DNA from: Planctomycetota bacterium
GTDB lineage: Bacteria > Planctomycetota > Phycisphaerae > Sedimentisphaerales > Anaerobacaceae
Length of the DNA stretch: 32,906 nucleotides
Reading direction: 5' to 3'
NCBI GenBank assembly: GCA_025459125.1
Contig: JALORE010000048.1
Span: 1-32,906 of the forward strand
Part shown: piece by piece, positions 25,534 through 32,906 of the stretch
Position numbering within the stretch: position 1 is the first letter of the stretch
Layout of the letters: each line of letters begins with the position of its first letter
Notes under the pieces: generated by a model
Database searches by the model: none
Told to the model about the DNA's origin: nothing
What the model saw: the letters and a program-made list of their open reading frames with translations, nothing else
Program-made: the position numbers and the translations under genes

Positions 25534-25625
25534 GGGTGGCAGCGGCAAGCGTCAGCTTGCCGAGGGTTGGCCCCTCGGCCATTGGCCAGACCGGCGCCAA
25601 GCCTCCGGCCTTGCCGCTGCCGCCC
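25534..25625. repeat. Palindromic interspersed repeat, family A, copy 4
   Basis: It opens GGGTGGCAGCGGCAAG and closes CTTGCCGCTGCCGCCC (one change in the terminal TGCCACCC). Shorter internal stems lie between. It sits between convergent genes. Confidence 0.8.
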
Positions 25626-25692
25626 GACCGGCGCAGAATAGCCTCGGGCTAACGAACTTGGGCATCACAACTCACCGGGAGCATCCCGGAGT

Positions 25693-26772
25693 TCAGCGGA
25701 TTGCGGTTGGCGGTTGGCCGTACGCGTTGTCATGCACGATGGTCTGTGCTCCCGCGCGGACGGCCTGCTGCGGGCCGGGGTGTTCGAGAAACCAGTTGTG
25801 GTATACGTCGCAGACCTGCTCCGGCACACCGCGAATGACCACCGGCGTCTGCCGGGCCCGGAAGGTGTTGTTGTAGATCTCGATCCGGGTGCCCGCGATC
25901 TCCGTGCCGTCGTGACGGTCCCGTCCCCCGTGCATATCGAAACAATGGCTCAGTGACTCGCCGAGCTCCACGTTGTGCCGGGCCACGTAGCTGGTCCCGG
26001 GCCGTCCCGTACCGGCGATCGAATGGCGATTCCAGTTGAACAGGTTGTACTCGACCAGGGACGAAGCGGTGTCGTGGCACACGCCGTAACCCAGGCCCTG
26101 GTATTGGCAGTGATGGATGTGGTTGTGGTGGATGTGGTGCCCCTCGCCGCCGGCCAGATCCACCCCCGCGTGAGAAAAGCCGGAGATCTCGCAGTTGTCG
26201 ACTTCGAGACGGGAGTGCCGCGTGGCGATGCCGTTGGACGTGGGAAACTGGTAGTAGTACGCGGCGCCGGCGCCACCCGGACCGAACGAGCGGCGATGAT
26301 GCTCCAGGTACCGCTTGGGATTGGGCCCGCAGATCCGCAGCCCGGTGATGCGCACCCCCGGGCCCCCCGCCTGGATCAGGACCGGCGTCTTCAGGGCATC
26401 GCTGGTCAGCAGGGCGCCGAGCGCGCCGTCGCGGCTGCGCTCCCCCGCCAGGGTCACACCCGCCGGGACTTGCAGGACCAGTTGCTCGATGTAGATGCGG
26501 GCCGTCAGATCGATGACCGTCTCGCCGGGGATAAAGACGGTCTGCCCCGCCCGGGCCTGGGCGAGCGCCTTCAATAAGGCCTCCAGGTCCGTAACGGTGT
26601 AATCACCCCCGGCCACGACACCCCGGTAATTTTTCCCACCGCCGATCGGACCGCGTTCGTCGGTCCTGGCGCCATAGACGACGTCTTCGATCTCGACCCA
26701 TGTGGGCGCGTCGGCGGCGACGCGGGAGCCGAGAGCCAATGTCAGGATCACGATCGGCAGATGCACTCTCAT
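25693..26772 (-). CDS. Secreted right-handed parallel beta-helix protein, pectate-lyase-like
   Basis: A 359-residue protein. The start at 26772 is preceded by GGGAGG and begins a signal peptide (MRVHLPIVILTLALGSRVAA); longer in-frame starts are not needed. The body is rich in beta-helix coil repeats: VRITGLRICGPN, SRLEVDNCEISGFSHAGVDL, EGHHIHHNHIHHCQYQGLGYG, SLVEYNLFNWNRHSIAG, TRIEIYNNTF and VCDVYHNWF. This is the right-handed parallel beta-helix fold of pectate lyases, polygalacturonases and alginate-type lyases. The N-terminal GGDYTVTDLEALLKAL segment is typical of such proteins. I cannot identify catalytic residues or the substrate. It fits the sugar-acid kinase further along. It is divergent from the secreted gene at 27149. 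Confidence 0.83.
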   Translation of the reverse strand: MRVHLPIVILTLALGSRVAADAPTWVEIEDVVYGARTDERGPIGGGKNYRGVVAGGDYTVTDLEALLKALAQARAGQTVFIPGETVIDLTARIYIEQLVLQVPAGVTLAGERSRDGALGALLTSDALKTPVLIQAGGPGVRITGLRICGPNPKRYLEHHRRSFGPGGAGAAYYYQFPTSNGIATRHSRLEVDNCEISGFSHAGVDLAGGEGHHIHHNHIHHCQYQGLGYGVCHDTASSLVEYNLFNWNRHSIAGTGRPGTSYVARHNVELGESLSHCFDMHGGRDRHDGTEIAGTRIEIYNNTFRARQTPVVIRGVPEQVCDVYHNWFLEHPGPQQAVRAGAQTIVHDNAYGQPPTAIR

Positions 26773-26844
26773 TCTGTCTGCTGCCTCCCTGGGCCCGAGC
26801 CCCACACCCGCTACGGCGTCAGTACCGGGCCGGCCCGGACGGGT

Positions 26845-26873
26845 ATTATCGCGCAGGCGGGCGAATCTGCAAA
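26845..26873 (-). promoter_or_regulatory. Candidate promoter for the beta-helix gene
   Basis: On the reverse strand TTTGCA and GATAAT are separated by 17 bases, about 75 bases upstream of the start. The -10 box matches five of six consensus bases. Confidence 0.45.
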
Positions 26874-27148
26874 AGAATTCTCCGCTCCGCGCAGGGCCGC
26901 AGCGGCGCCGGCGTTTAGTCCTGCAGAGGCCGAAAGGCACCGAACCGGTTCCACCGAAAGGAGGCGACCACGAGGACCAGAGAGTTGAGCCCCGAGCGCT
27001 GGACGACCTTGCCAGACGCCCAAAGACCGACGCTGCCGCTCAAGAAAGGAGAGAACCACAGAGAGGCAGTGTCAGATGCGATGTCAAGGTGCAGAAGAAG
27101 CGACGCCACAGAGAAAACGGCAACCACAATAGACAAAAGGAGATCGCC
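26874..27148 (+). other. Long non-coding leader of the 27149 gene
   Basis: No gene is supported here. It contains three Shine-Dalgarno-like clusters (near 26957, 27045 and 27136) in similar purine-rich contexts; only the last has a convincing start codon. An open plus-strand frame continues through it, but its composition does not look coding. No convincing plus-strand promoter was found. Confidence 0.4.
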
Positions 27149-28918
27149 ATGAAAACCCGCTATTCCACCATTTTGACCGTGGGGGCAGCCCTCCTGACTC
27201 TGGGTCTGGCCGCCTCCTCGGCGCCGGCCGCATACACCATGTTCAACGGCTGGCCCGACAGCGTTTATGACATGGGCGCCAAATACGCCCAGTGGGGTAT
27301 GTTGAACGCACTGGACGCCCTCGGCGTGCCACGCTCCGGCTATTGGCACGGCAGCCCCGCCTACTTCTACGAAAACTCCTTCATTCCCAACTACTGGACG
27401 TATTCGCCCCCGGAATTCGACTCGCGCGGAGCGGATGGCTCCGCGGTCACCGTCTACAATGGTCCCACGGGCACGCTCTGGGATTGCGCGGGGGGCGGGT
27501 TCTTCGCGCTGCTGGGAATGCGGGACTCCTGGAACGGGCTCGATGCGGTCGTCAGCCGCAACATGAGAATCGGCGAAGCACCGGGCGAGCTGTACAATGA
27601 TGCGTATTCGGGAACCTGTCGGTACCTCATCCTCCTGGGCAATGACACGGTCGCGCTGGGACCCGCCATGTGGGACGAGGGTTATGCCACCTTCTCCCAC
27701 CCTGACTGGAGCAATTCGAGCAATCCCATGCACGCGGATCCCTTCCTGATCTGGAAACCCGTGATGACCAGCGGGGTGCGCATGGTCATGGGATTGACGA
27801 GCTACCAGATCCTGAGCAACGCGGACCAGGCAAGCTGGAAACGGTTCGCCGACTACCGGAACAATATGTATTCCCTCGCCGAGAGCTTTGCCTACACCGC
27901 CCTCGATGCCAATCCGGGTCACATGCCCATCGTGTTGGTGCAGGCGGCCTCGTATGATTCGTGCCACTGGATGCTCGACCAGGAGCGTGACTTCCTCTCG
28001 GCCCGTCCCGCCGGCAGCACCCACTACATCTGGCGGTCCTGGGGACTCAATCGTGCCCGGACCTACGGCGGCTACTACGTGTGGTGCAGTGCCGGCGCCG
28101 CCCAACTGCAGTCCCAGATGAAGGGTCTGAAGGATAAGACCGCGGCCGGCACCGCCCGGCAGGCGGCCTGGCCGAAGGAAGTCCCCGTCCTCGGGTACAC
28201 GGATGGCGCCCGGACCCGGACGCTCGGCGGGACCGACAACCCGCAGCAGCTCTGGGTGGACCCGGCTACGGACAGCGTGTACTACCGCAAGCCGCAGGCT
28301 TCCGAGCGAGCTTCCGGTCCCTGCACGCTGACCGAGGATGAGTCCCTCCGGAAAGCGGCGGCCTTCGTCGCCGAGCAGGGGCTCGCGCCCCTGGAGGAGT
28401 TGGCCGTGGATGGGGTCGTCACGATCACGGACATGCTGGCTTCGGCCGCAGAGATCGCCGCCCGGAAGTACAGCCACCAGCCCCAGACGGCCGGCTACAT
28501 CGTCACGTTCAAGCGGGATCTCGGTGCCCTGCCGATCCTGGGCAACCAGACCGACACGGTCCAAGTCGAGATCGGCGCCGACGGCGAGGTCGCCTCGGCG
28601 GTCAGCACCTACCGCGAGACCCGGACGTTCGCGAAACAACGGTCCATCACGCCGAAATTCGCCACGCTCCAGGCGGCCCGCGAGAAGCTGGTCCGGCCGG
28701 GTGTTGCGGGCGAAGTCACGGCGGGTTACTTCCCGACCGCGGACGGCGTGTACGTCCCGGTGTACAAGGTCCTCACGCTCCGCGGTGAGGCCGCCTCGCC
28801 CAGCGCTGAGGTTCAATACCTTCGCATGGACACGCTGGAGCCGGTGGCAGACCAGGCCGCCTTGACCGAGGGTCCGGTACCCCAGCCGGCGGAGCGGGCC
28901 GCCCAGCCTGCCCCGTGA
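27149..28918 (+). CDS. Secreted protein of unknown function (distantly DUF6345-like)
   Basis: A 589-residue protein starting at ATG 27149 after AAAAGGAG, with a clear signal peptide (MKTRYSTILTVGAALLTLGLAASSAPA). The N-terminal ~330 residues are rich in Trp, Tyr and Asn and include CRYLILLGNDTVALG, MHADPFLIWKPVMTSGVRMVMG and YDSCHWMLDQERDF. This order (a C-containing strand, a Trp segment, then a G.RM..G segment) is reminiscent of DUF6345-type proteins, but I cannot confirm it. A linker (~330-400) leads to a C-terminal part with two similar alpha/beta stretches (TLTEDESLRKAAAFVAEQG, TPKFATLQAAREKL) resembling PepSY/YcdB-like propeptide folds. The tail is Pro/Ala-rich. A terminator and a metallopeptidase gene follow. 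The gene is certain; the role is unknown. Confidence 0.8.
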   Translation: MKTRYSTILTVGAALLTLGLAASSAPAAYTMFNGWPDSVYDMGAKYAQWGMLNALDALGVPRSGYWHGSPAYFYENSFIPNYWTYSPPEFDSRGADGSAVTVYNGPTGTLWDCAGGGFFALLGMRDSWNGLDAVVSRNMRIGEAPGELYNDAYSGTCRYLILLGNDTVALGPAMWDEGYATFSHPDWSNSSNPMHADPFLIWKPVMTSGVRMVMGLTSYQILSNADQASWKRFADYRNNMYSLAESFAYTALDANPGHMPIVLVQAASYDSCHWMLDQERDFLSARPAGSTHYIWRSWGLNRARTYGGYYVWCSAGAAQLQSQMKGLKDKTAAGTARQAAWPKEVPVLGYTDGARTRTLGGTDNPQQLWVDPATDSVYYRKPQASERASGPCTLTEDESLRKAAAFVAEQGLAPLEELAVDGVVTITDMLASAAEIAARKYSHQPQTAGYIVTFKRDLGALPILGNQTDTVQVEIGADGEVASAVSTYRETRTFAKQRSITPKFATLQAAREKLVRPGVAGEVTAGYFPTADGVYVPVYKVLTLRGEAASPSAEVQYLRMDTLEPVADQAALTEGPVPQPAERAAQPAP

Positions 28919-28960
28919 GGCACGACCGGTGGCACGACAGTCCCTCTCGATAGCCGGAGA

Positions 28961-28982
28961 AGGGCTCCCCCCGGGGAGCCCT
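28961..28982 (+). terminator. Rho-independent terminator
   Basis: A perfect 10-bp stem (AGGGCTCCCC / GGGGAGCCCT) with a two-base gap between arms is followed by TTCCCT. It lies 42 bases after the stop of the 27149 gene and before the metallopeptidase gene. The T-tract is short, as expected in a high-GC genome. Confidence 0.7.
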
Positions 28983-29096
28983 TTCCCTATCAACACTTGC
29001 GACGTTGCCCTTGCCGAAGCGTGCGGGCGCGGGGAGAATGGGGGTGGACAAAGCTGGGATCGGTGCTCGTTCCTGCGGCTGGAAAGGGAGAATTCC

Positions 29097-30080
29097 ATGA
29101 ACAGGATACTGATGGTCGGTGGACTTCTCTGGACAGCGGCCGGCGTCAGTCCGGCGCAGATCAAACTCACCGGCGATACGGTCGTCATGTTCGCTCCCGC
29201 CGAGGAGGGCCGTCGGATTCTGACCACCCGCGACGATTTCGTCCTGGCTCAGAGCCCCTTCGATCGTGCGGCCCGCGTGAAAACGGATCGCGAAGTCTCC
29301 GAGAAGGACTTCCTCGAGTTCGTGGGCGGCAGCGTGCTGGACTGGACGGAGGCCCAGAAAGCATCGGTCAGCTCCGCCCTCGAGCAACTCCGGCCATCCC
29401 TGGACCGGTTTCCTCTGCCGTGGCCGAAGACGATCGTGATGATCAAGACCACGGGCGCGGAGGAAGGCGGGGTGCCCTACACGCGCGACAAGGCCCTGAT
29501 CCTGCCGCAGTCCGTGGTGGCGCCCTCGCGCGCCGTGAGCCCCAGGCTCCTGGTACATGAGCTGTTTCACATCCTGTCCCGGAGCAACCCTGCGCTGCGG
29601 GATCGGCTCTATGAAACGATCGGTTTCGTGAACTGCGCCGAAGTCGAATGGCCCGAATCGCTGCGGCGCCGCAAGCTTACCAATCCCGATGCCCCCGGGA
29701 ACGGTCACTGCATCCGGGTGCAGGTGTCCGGGGCCGAAGCCTGGGCGGTCCCGATCCTCCTTGCGCGAACGGAGAAATACGACGTCCAGCGCGGCGGAGC
29801 CTTCTTTCGCTACATGCAGTCTCAGCTTCTCCTGGTGGACCGCGCGGGAGATTCGCCCATCGTCCAGCCGAGCATCACGGATGGGCAGCCCCGGCTGGTC
29901 GACGTCGAACAGGTGACCGGCTTCTTCGAGCAGATCGGCCGGAATACGCAGTACATCATCCACCCCGAAGAGATTCTCGCCGACAACTTCGCGTCCCTCG
30001 TGCTACAGGATCAGAACCTCCCCTCGCCGGAGGTTCTGGAGAAGATGCAAAAGGTGCTGACCGCGGAACCGCCGAAGTGA
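29097..30080 (+). CDS. Secreted HExxH zinc metallopeptidase candidate
   Basis: A 327-residue protein starting at ATG 29097 after AAAGGGAG, with a signal peptide (MNRILMVGGLLWTAAGVSPA). LLVHELFHILSR (His154-Glu155-x-x-His158) is a zinc-binding HExxH motif in the right hydrophobic context. HPEEILADNFASLV (about 289-302) supplies a plausible third ligand, Glu, as in gluzincins. It probably cleaves proteins or peptides outside the cytoplasm; no family name is certain. It lies downstream of the secreted 27149 protein but is separated from it by a terminator, so it may have its own promoter, which I could not identify. A family A repeat follows it. Confidence 0.75.
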   Translation: MNRILMVGGLLWTAAGVSPAQIKLTGDTVVMFAPAEEGRRILTTRDDFVLAQSPFDRAARVKTDREVSEKDFLEFVGGSVLDWTEAQKASVSSALEQLRPSLDRFPLPWPKTIVMIKTTGAEEGGVPYTRDKALILPQSVVAPSRAVSPRLLVHELFHILSRSNPALRDRLYETIGFVNCAEVEWPESLRRRKLTNPDAPGNGHCIRVQVSGAEAWAVPILLARTEKYDVQRGGAFFRYMQSQLLLVDRAGDSPIVQPSITDGQPRLVDVEQVTGFFEQIGRNTQYIIHPEEILADNFASLVLQDQNLPSPEVLEKMQKVLTAEPPK

Positions 30081-30168
30081 GGCGGCAGATCGGGCCGGGA
30101 GAGAACATGCCGCACAGGCTGGGCGCATGCCAGGCCCTTGCGCCATAGCCACCATGAGCAGATGAACT

Positions 30169-30308
30169 GGGTGGCGTCCTGTCAAGGTGAGAAACTGGGT
30201 GGCATCGCCAAGGCCGAAGGTCTTGGTTTGTAGTGTGCCCGTAAGGGCCTAAGGAAGATAACGCCTTACGGCCGAACCACAAACCAGCTCCGCTTGACGA
30301 TGCCACCC
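30169..30308. repeat. Palindromic repeat, family A, copy 5, with a second palindrome nested inside
   Basis: It shows two left-end copies (GGGTGGCG at 30169, GGGTGGCATCGCCAAGG at 30197) and one right end, CTTGACGATGCCACCC, at 30308. Between them lies a different inverted repeat, about 30224-30286, with arms beginning GGTTTGTAGTG and ending CACAAACC and inner CCGTAAGG / CCTTACGG. The outer arms match copy 1 (CCAAGGCCGAAGGTCTTGG), so the inner palindrome seems to have entered an existing copy. It sits between convergent genes. Confidence 0.8.
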
Positions 30309-30338
30309 GGAACCTGCCCTCTCAGGGTGGGCAGGATA

Positions 30339-31418
30339 TCAGCGTTTCACTCGGGCGTTGCCCTGCCAGATGCTCCAGATCTGCTCTTCATCGGCAGGCT
30401 GCGCGTAATCCGTCAGGAGCGTTACGACCAGGGCCCCGGTGGCCCAGCCGAACTGCACCCATTTCTCCGGCTCCCACCCGCGTAGGATCGCATAGAGCAG
30501 GCCGCCGACGAAACCGTCGCCGCCGCCGATGCGGTCGAGCACGCCGATTTCCCGCGGCTCGATCACATGCCAGTTGCTCCCCTCGGCCATTACGGCGCCC
30601 CAGCGGTGAGACTGGCAACTGATGACCTCGCGCAGCGTGGTCGCGAAGACCGAGGCGTTGGGGTAGGACCGCCGGGCCCGGTCGATCATGATCTTGAAGC
30701 TGTCGATCTTGGAGGCCAGGCCCTTGCCGCCCGCCTCGGGGCCTTCGATGCCCAGCGAAAGCTGGAAATCCTCCTCGTTGCCCACGAGGATGTCCGCCAC
30801 GCCTGCGATCTCGTGGAAGATGCCGCGCAGCTCCTTCTCGCGGCCCTTCCAGAACGACGCGCGGTAGTTGAGGTCGAAGGCGATGCGGGTGCCGTACTTC
30901 TTCGCGGCCCGGGCGAGTTCCAGGCAGAACGTCCCGGTCTCGGGCGACAGGGCGCCGATGAGCCCCGACAGGTGCACGATCTGGACCCCCTCCCGGCCGA
31001 AGATGCGGTCGAGATCGAAATCCTTGACGTTCAGCGTCCGGCCGACCTCGCCGGCGCGATCGTTGGAGACGCGTGGACCGCGCGAGCCGCAGCCGCTGTC
31101 GGCCAGATTGAACTGGTGCCGATAGCCCCAGGGGCCGCCCTGGTCCAGTTCCTTGCCTTCCACGTCGATGTGCCGGCCGGCCAGGTCGTCCTTGATGAAA
31201 CGGGCGATCGGGCTGCCCTTCACGAAGGTCGTCAGGATCTTGACCGGCAGGCCCAGGTAGGAGGCCACGCTCGCCACGTTGGACTCGGCACTGGTGGCCT
31301 GCATGGTGAACCGCCGGCTGGAATGGAACGGCTGGCCGTCGTCGGGGGTCAGGCGAATGCCCATGCTGGTGGGTACGAGCAAAGCGTAGCGGCAATTCTT
31401 CTTGAGTTCGATGCTCAC
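30339..31418 (-). CDS. PfkB-family sugar kinase, 2-keto-3-deoxygluconate kinase type
   Basis: A 359-residue ribokinase-fold enzyme. Sequence near the N-terminus (MGIRLTPDDGQPF, then SAESNVASVASYLGL) corresponds to the substrate-binding strand and Gly/Asn-rich turn of KDG kinases. Later come IAFDLNYRASFWKG (DxNxR sugar-kinase motif), ILVGNEEDF and DRIGGGDGFVGGLLYA (about 292-307), the PfkB phosphate-anion-hole and catalytic-Asp motif in the DR.GGGD form typical of KDG kinases. It would phosphorylate 2-keto-3-deoxygluconate to KDPG, the last step before aldolase cleavage in uronate or galacturonate breakdown. GTG at 31418, with AAAGGAG five bases upstream, is chosen over ATGs at 31439 and 31433. 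Its product fits the polysaccharide theme of the window. The exact substrate is inferred. Confidence 0.87.
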   Translation of the reverse strand: MSIELKKNCRYALLVPTSMGIRLTPDDGQPFHSSRRFTMQATSAESNVASVASYLGLPVKILTTFVKGSPIARFIKDDLAGRHIDVEGKELDQGGPWGYRHQFNLADSGCGSRGPRVSNDRAGEVGRTLNVKDFDLDRIFGREGVQIVHLSGLIGALSPETGTFCLELARAAKKYGTRIAFDLNYRASFWKGREKELRGIFHEIAGVADILVGNEEDFQLSLGIEGPEAGGKGLASKIDSFKIMIDRARRSYPNASVFATTLREVISCQSHRWGAVMAEGSNWHVIEPREIGVLDRIGGGDGFVGGLLYAILRGWEPEKWVQFGWATGALVVTLLTDYAQPADEEQIWSIWQGNARVKR

Positions 31419-31588
31419 AAGTTCTCCTTTCATCTCCATCGAGAGGATTCCGAGTTGGAGGCGTCAAGGGACGGAACAGTTCTTTGTCCTTGAGACTCCC
31501 TATACCAAAGACTCCTATGGATACCAGATCGCCGGCCAAATCGCAACGTGCCAGTGCCCAAAAGGCGGTGGGACGCCCCTCCGCGCAG

Positions 31589-31648
31589 GGCGAGCGTGGG
31601 GTTCCCAAATGCGATGAATCACGTTTGGGGTCTCCGTCCCCGCTCGCC
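31589..31648. repeat. Large imperfect hairpin in a divergent intergenic region
   Basis: The left arm GGCGAGCG..GGGG..CCCAAA and right arm TTTGGGG...CCCCGCTCGCC form a nested imperfect palindrome with AT-rich central bases. A second small palindrome (GTCGTGC / GCACGAC) lies about 10 bases downstream. The gene-free stretch 31419-31824 otherwise contains a candidate promoter at 31726 and nothing else recognisable. Confidence 0.5.
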
Positions 31649-31725
31649 TGAGACGTCGTGCCGGGACGCACGACCCACGAAGACCGGCGCACGATAGCCT
31701 TACCCTGCAAAACGCCGGCACGGGC

Positions 31726-31754
31726 TTGCACCCCGCCAGCGGCACGGGTACAAT
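31726..31754 (+). promoter_or_regulatory. Candidate promoter for the second prepilin-like gene
   Basis: TTGCAC, a 17-base spacer and TACAAT. The -10 box matches five of six; the -35 box is weak. It lies about 70 bases upstream of the start. Confidence 0.5.
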
Positions 31755-31824
31755 GAGGGAACAAGTCTGGGTGAAAAACAGCCCGAACTGTCGGGGTGCA
31801 GGTTGTCTTGAAGGAGAATGGTGT

Positions 31825-32586
31825 ATGAGCCGCAAGAACGCCTTTACGCTGATCGAGCTGCTGGTCGTCATCGCCGTCATTGCCGTCCTGATGGCCATTC
31901 TGATGCCCGCCCTGAGCCGGGCCCGGGAGCAGGGCAAACGCGTCGCCTGCCTGAACAACCTCGGGCAGATGATGAAGGGCTGGATCATGTACGCCGACGA
32001 GAGCAATGACAAGATCGTGGCGGCCAATCCTCAGCTCAACGAAGGATGGGTGCGGTACACCAGCAGCGCCACTACGCAGGAGAAGATCAATGGCATCCGG
32101 GCGGGTTTCTTGTTCCGGTTCTGCCCGGAAGTCAAGCTGTACAAGTGCCCGACCGGCGAGCGCGGCGAGGTCGTGACGTACGCCGTCACCGACGCGATGA
32201 ACGGCTACAACGGCATCCCGGGGACGAAGGACCTGATGGTCTACCGGCGGATACAAATCAAGCGGGCCGACGAGCGGATCGTCTTTCTCGATGAGGGACG
32301 CCTGAGCCCGAACAGTTGGACGCTCTGGTACGACCAGGAGCGCTGGTGGGACCAGATCACCGCCCGCCACGGCGACGGCACGAATTTCGGCTTCGCCGAC
32401 GGCCACAGCGAGTACTGGAAGTGGAAGGACCCGCGCACGGTGGACGTCGCGAAAGCAGACTACACCGTCTGGCAGAATACGACCCGCAACGGCGCCGACT
32501 CCTACTCCTACGGCAACGAAGACCTGCACCGCGTCCAGCGCGGGGTCTGGACCAAGCTCGGCTACACCCCGGCCGCCCGGCCGTAA
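31825..32586 (+). CDS. Prepilin-like protein with H-X9-DG motif
   Basis: A 253-residue protein; AAGGAG precedes ATG 31825. The N-terminus [20 protein letters not shown] is a short basic leader plus the canonical pseudopilin helix with Glu+5. The head domain ends with [20 protein letters not shown], an intact H-X9-DG motif (His, nine residues, Asp-Gly) characteristic of the large planctomycete family of prepilin-processing-associated proteins. It is a probable pseudopilin-like secreted or surface protein; its partner secretion machinery is not in the window. It is divergent from the KDG-type kinase. A 79-bp palindromic repeat follows. Confidence 0.92.
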   Translation: MSRKNAFTLIELLVVIAVIAVLMAILMPALSRAREQGKRVACLNNLGQMMKGWIMYADESNDKIVAANPQLNEGWVRYTSSATTQEKINGIRAGFLFRFCPEVKLYKCPTGERGEVVTYAVTDAMNGYNGIPGTKDLMVYRRIQIKRADERIVFLDEGRLSPNSWTLWYDQERWWDQITARHGDGTNFGFADGHSEYWKWKDPRTVDVAKADYTVWQNTTRNGADSYSYGNEDLHRVQRGVWTKLGYTPAARP

Positions 32587-32615
32587 GGGACTATCTCAAA
32601 ACTCGCACGCCAGGT

Positions 32616-32694
32616 ATGTCATTGCGAGCGAAGCGAGGCAATCTCGATCCCTGGGGTTGAGATTGCTTCGTCGCTGCGCTCCTCGCAATGACAT
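32616..32694. repeat. Palindromic repeat of the 'GTCATTGCGAGCGAAGCG' type, family B
   Basis: A 79-bp inverted repeat: left arm ATGTCATTGCGAGCGAAG and GGCAATCTC, right arm GAGATTGC and CTCGCAATGACAT. This sequence type is common as dispersed copies in many unrelated bacterial genomes. It lies between convergent genes and could fold into a long hairpin at the 3' ends of both transcripts. Confidence 0.85.
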
Positions 32695-32776
32695 GCTGGG
32701 GCTCATAGCCGATCAGAGGCATCAGGACGATCGTTTGCGGTGGGCAAGAGCCGGCCTTCGCGTCCTGAAGCACACG

Positions 32777-32906
32777 TCACTTCGGGCTCGTGTCCGCTTC
32801 GAAATAGTGGAAGAACGCCTCGCACAACTGCTCACCGAAGAGCCCCCACCTCTCGGCGGATGGGTAGGCTTTCAAGCCGGCGATCCAGTTCGCGTTGAGC
32901 TCCAGT
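32777..32906 (-). CDS. 3' end of an unidentified gene
   Basis: The reverse strand is open from the right edge to a TGA at 32777-32779, encoding a 42-residue C-terminus that includes ANWIAGLKAYPSAERWG, EQLCEAFFHYFEADTSPK and no low-complexity sequence. Amphipathic helical spacing looks like real protein. The family cannot be named from this fragment. It is convergent with the prepilin-like gene. Confidence 0.5.
   Translation of the reverse strand, partial: LELNANWIAGLKAYPSAERWGLFGEQLCEAFFHYFEADTSPK

Noticed and set aside
21821-25600. A 1259-codon minus-strand open frame opposite the LamG gene
   Set aside because: The plus-strand frame has a signal peptide, ribosome site and recognisable domains. 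The antisense frame has none and is a by-product of GC-rich codons with few stops. The same applies to long antisense frames at 19712-21793, 17823-19658, 14031-15032 and 26915-29227.
26702-27148. An N-terminal extension of the 27149 gene
   Set aside because: The frame is open, but the upstream part is Arg/Pro-rich, and the signal peptide and best ribosome site both point to 27149.
30388-32529. A 713-codon minus-strand frame spanning the kinase and the prepilin-like gene
   Set aside because: It overlaps two well-supported genes in other frames and crosses their promoters; its Arg/Pro-rich composition is typical of a shadow frame.

Overview
The window looks like a chromosome segment of a high-GC, Gram-negative, polysaccharide-degrading bacterium, most likely a planctomycete (Planctomycetota, Phycisphaerae-like). 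This is inferred from gene content: two prepilin-like proteins with the N-terminal [11 protein letters not shown] motif (one with an intact H-X9-DG motif), large secreted LamG proteins built from YYWR(I/V)DE modules, a PEP-CTERM-like protein, Tat-exported Gfo/Idh/MocA and sugar-isomerase-like proteins, and a ThuA and a PQQ-propeller protein. No rRNA, tRNA, CRISPR array or transposase gene was seen.

Layout. Positions 1-2658 (minus) hold a ThuA-like gene (cut by the window edge) and a Tat-exported Gfo/Idh/MocA oxidoreductase. Positions 2769-4493 form a small island: a near-consensus promoter, an addiction-module antitoxin whose toxin seems to survive only as a 17-codon stub, and a lower-GC gene of unknown function with a HEPN-like Rx4H motif. 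Positions 4801-7289 (minus) carry a PQQ-type beta-propeller and a degenerate metallophosphoesterase in a probable operon. A secreted sugar-isomerase-like protein (7481-8941) and a glycerophosphodiester phosphodiesterase (9090-9920) follow on the plus strand, then a PEP-CTERM-like protein on minus (9948-10718).

Positions 10976-25252 form a long co-directional plus-strand block: LamG protein, tandem FAD-dependent oxidoreductase with a helical C-terminus, prepilin-like protein, and three more LamG proteins of 665 to 1141 residues. Positions 25693-30080 carry a divergent pair (a parallel beta-helix lyase-like protein on minus, a secreted protein of unknown function on plus) and a secreted HExxH metallopeptidase candidate. 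Positions 30339-32586 hold a divergent pair: a PfkB sugar kinase of the 2-keto-3-deoxygluconate kinase type and a second prepilin-like protein. The 3' end of an unidentified minus-strand gene reaches the right edge.

Taken together, the beta-helix protein, sugar isomerase-like protein, oxidoreductases, KDG-type kinase and carbohydrate-binding LamG/PA14 proteins suggest capture and catabolism of a plant or algal polysaccharide, perhaps uronate-containing. That is inference from context only. At least three families of palindromic repeat sit between genes; the commonest (GGGTGGCA...TGCCACCC) occurs at five loci, one of which lies in frame inside the possible N-terminus of the ThuA gene.
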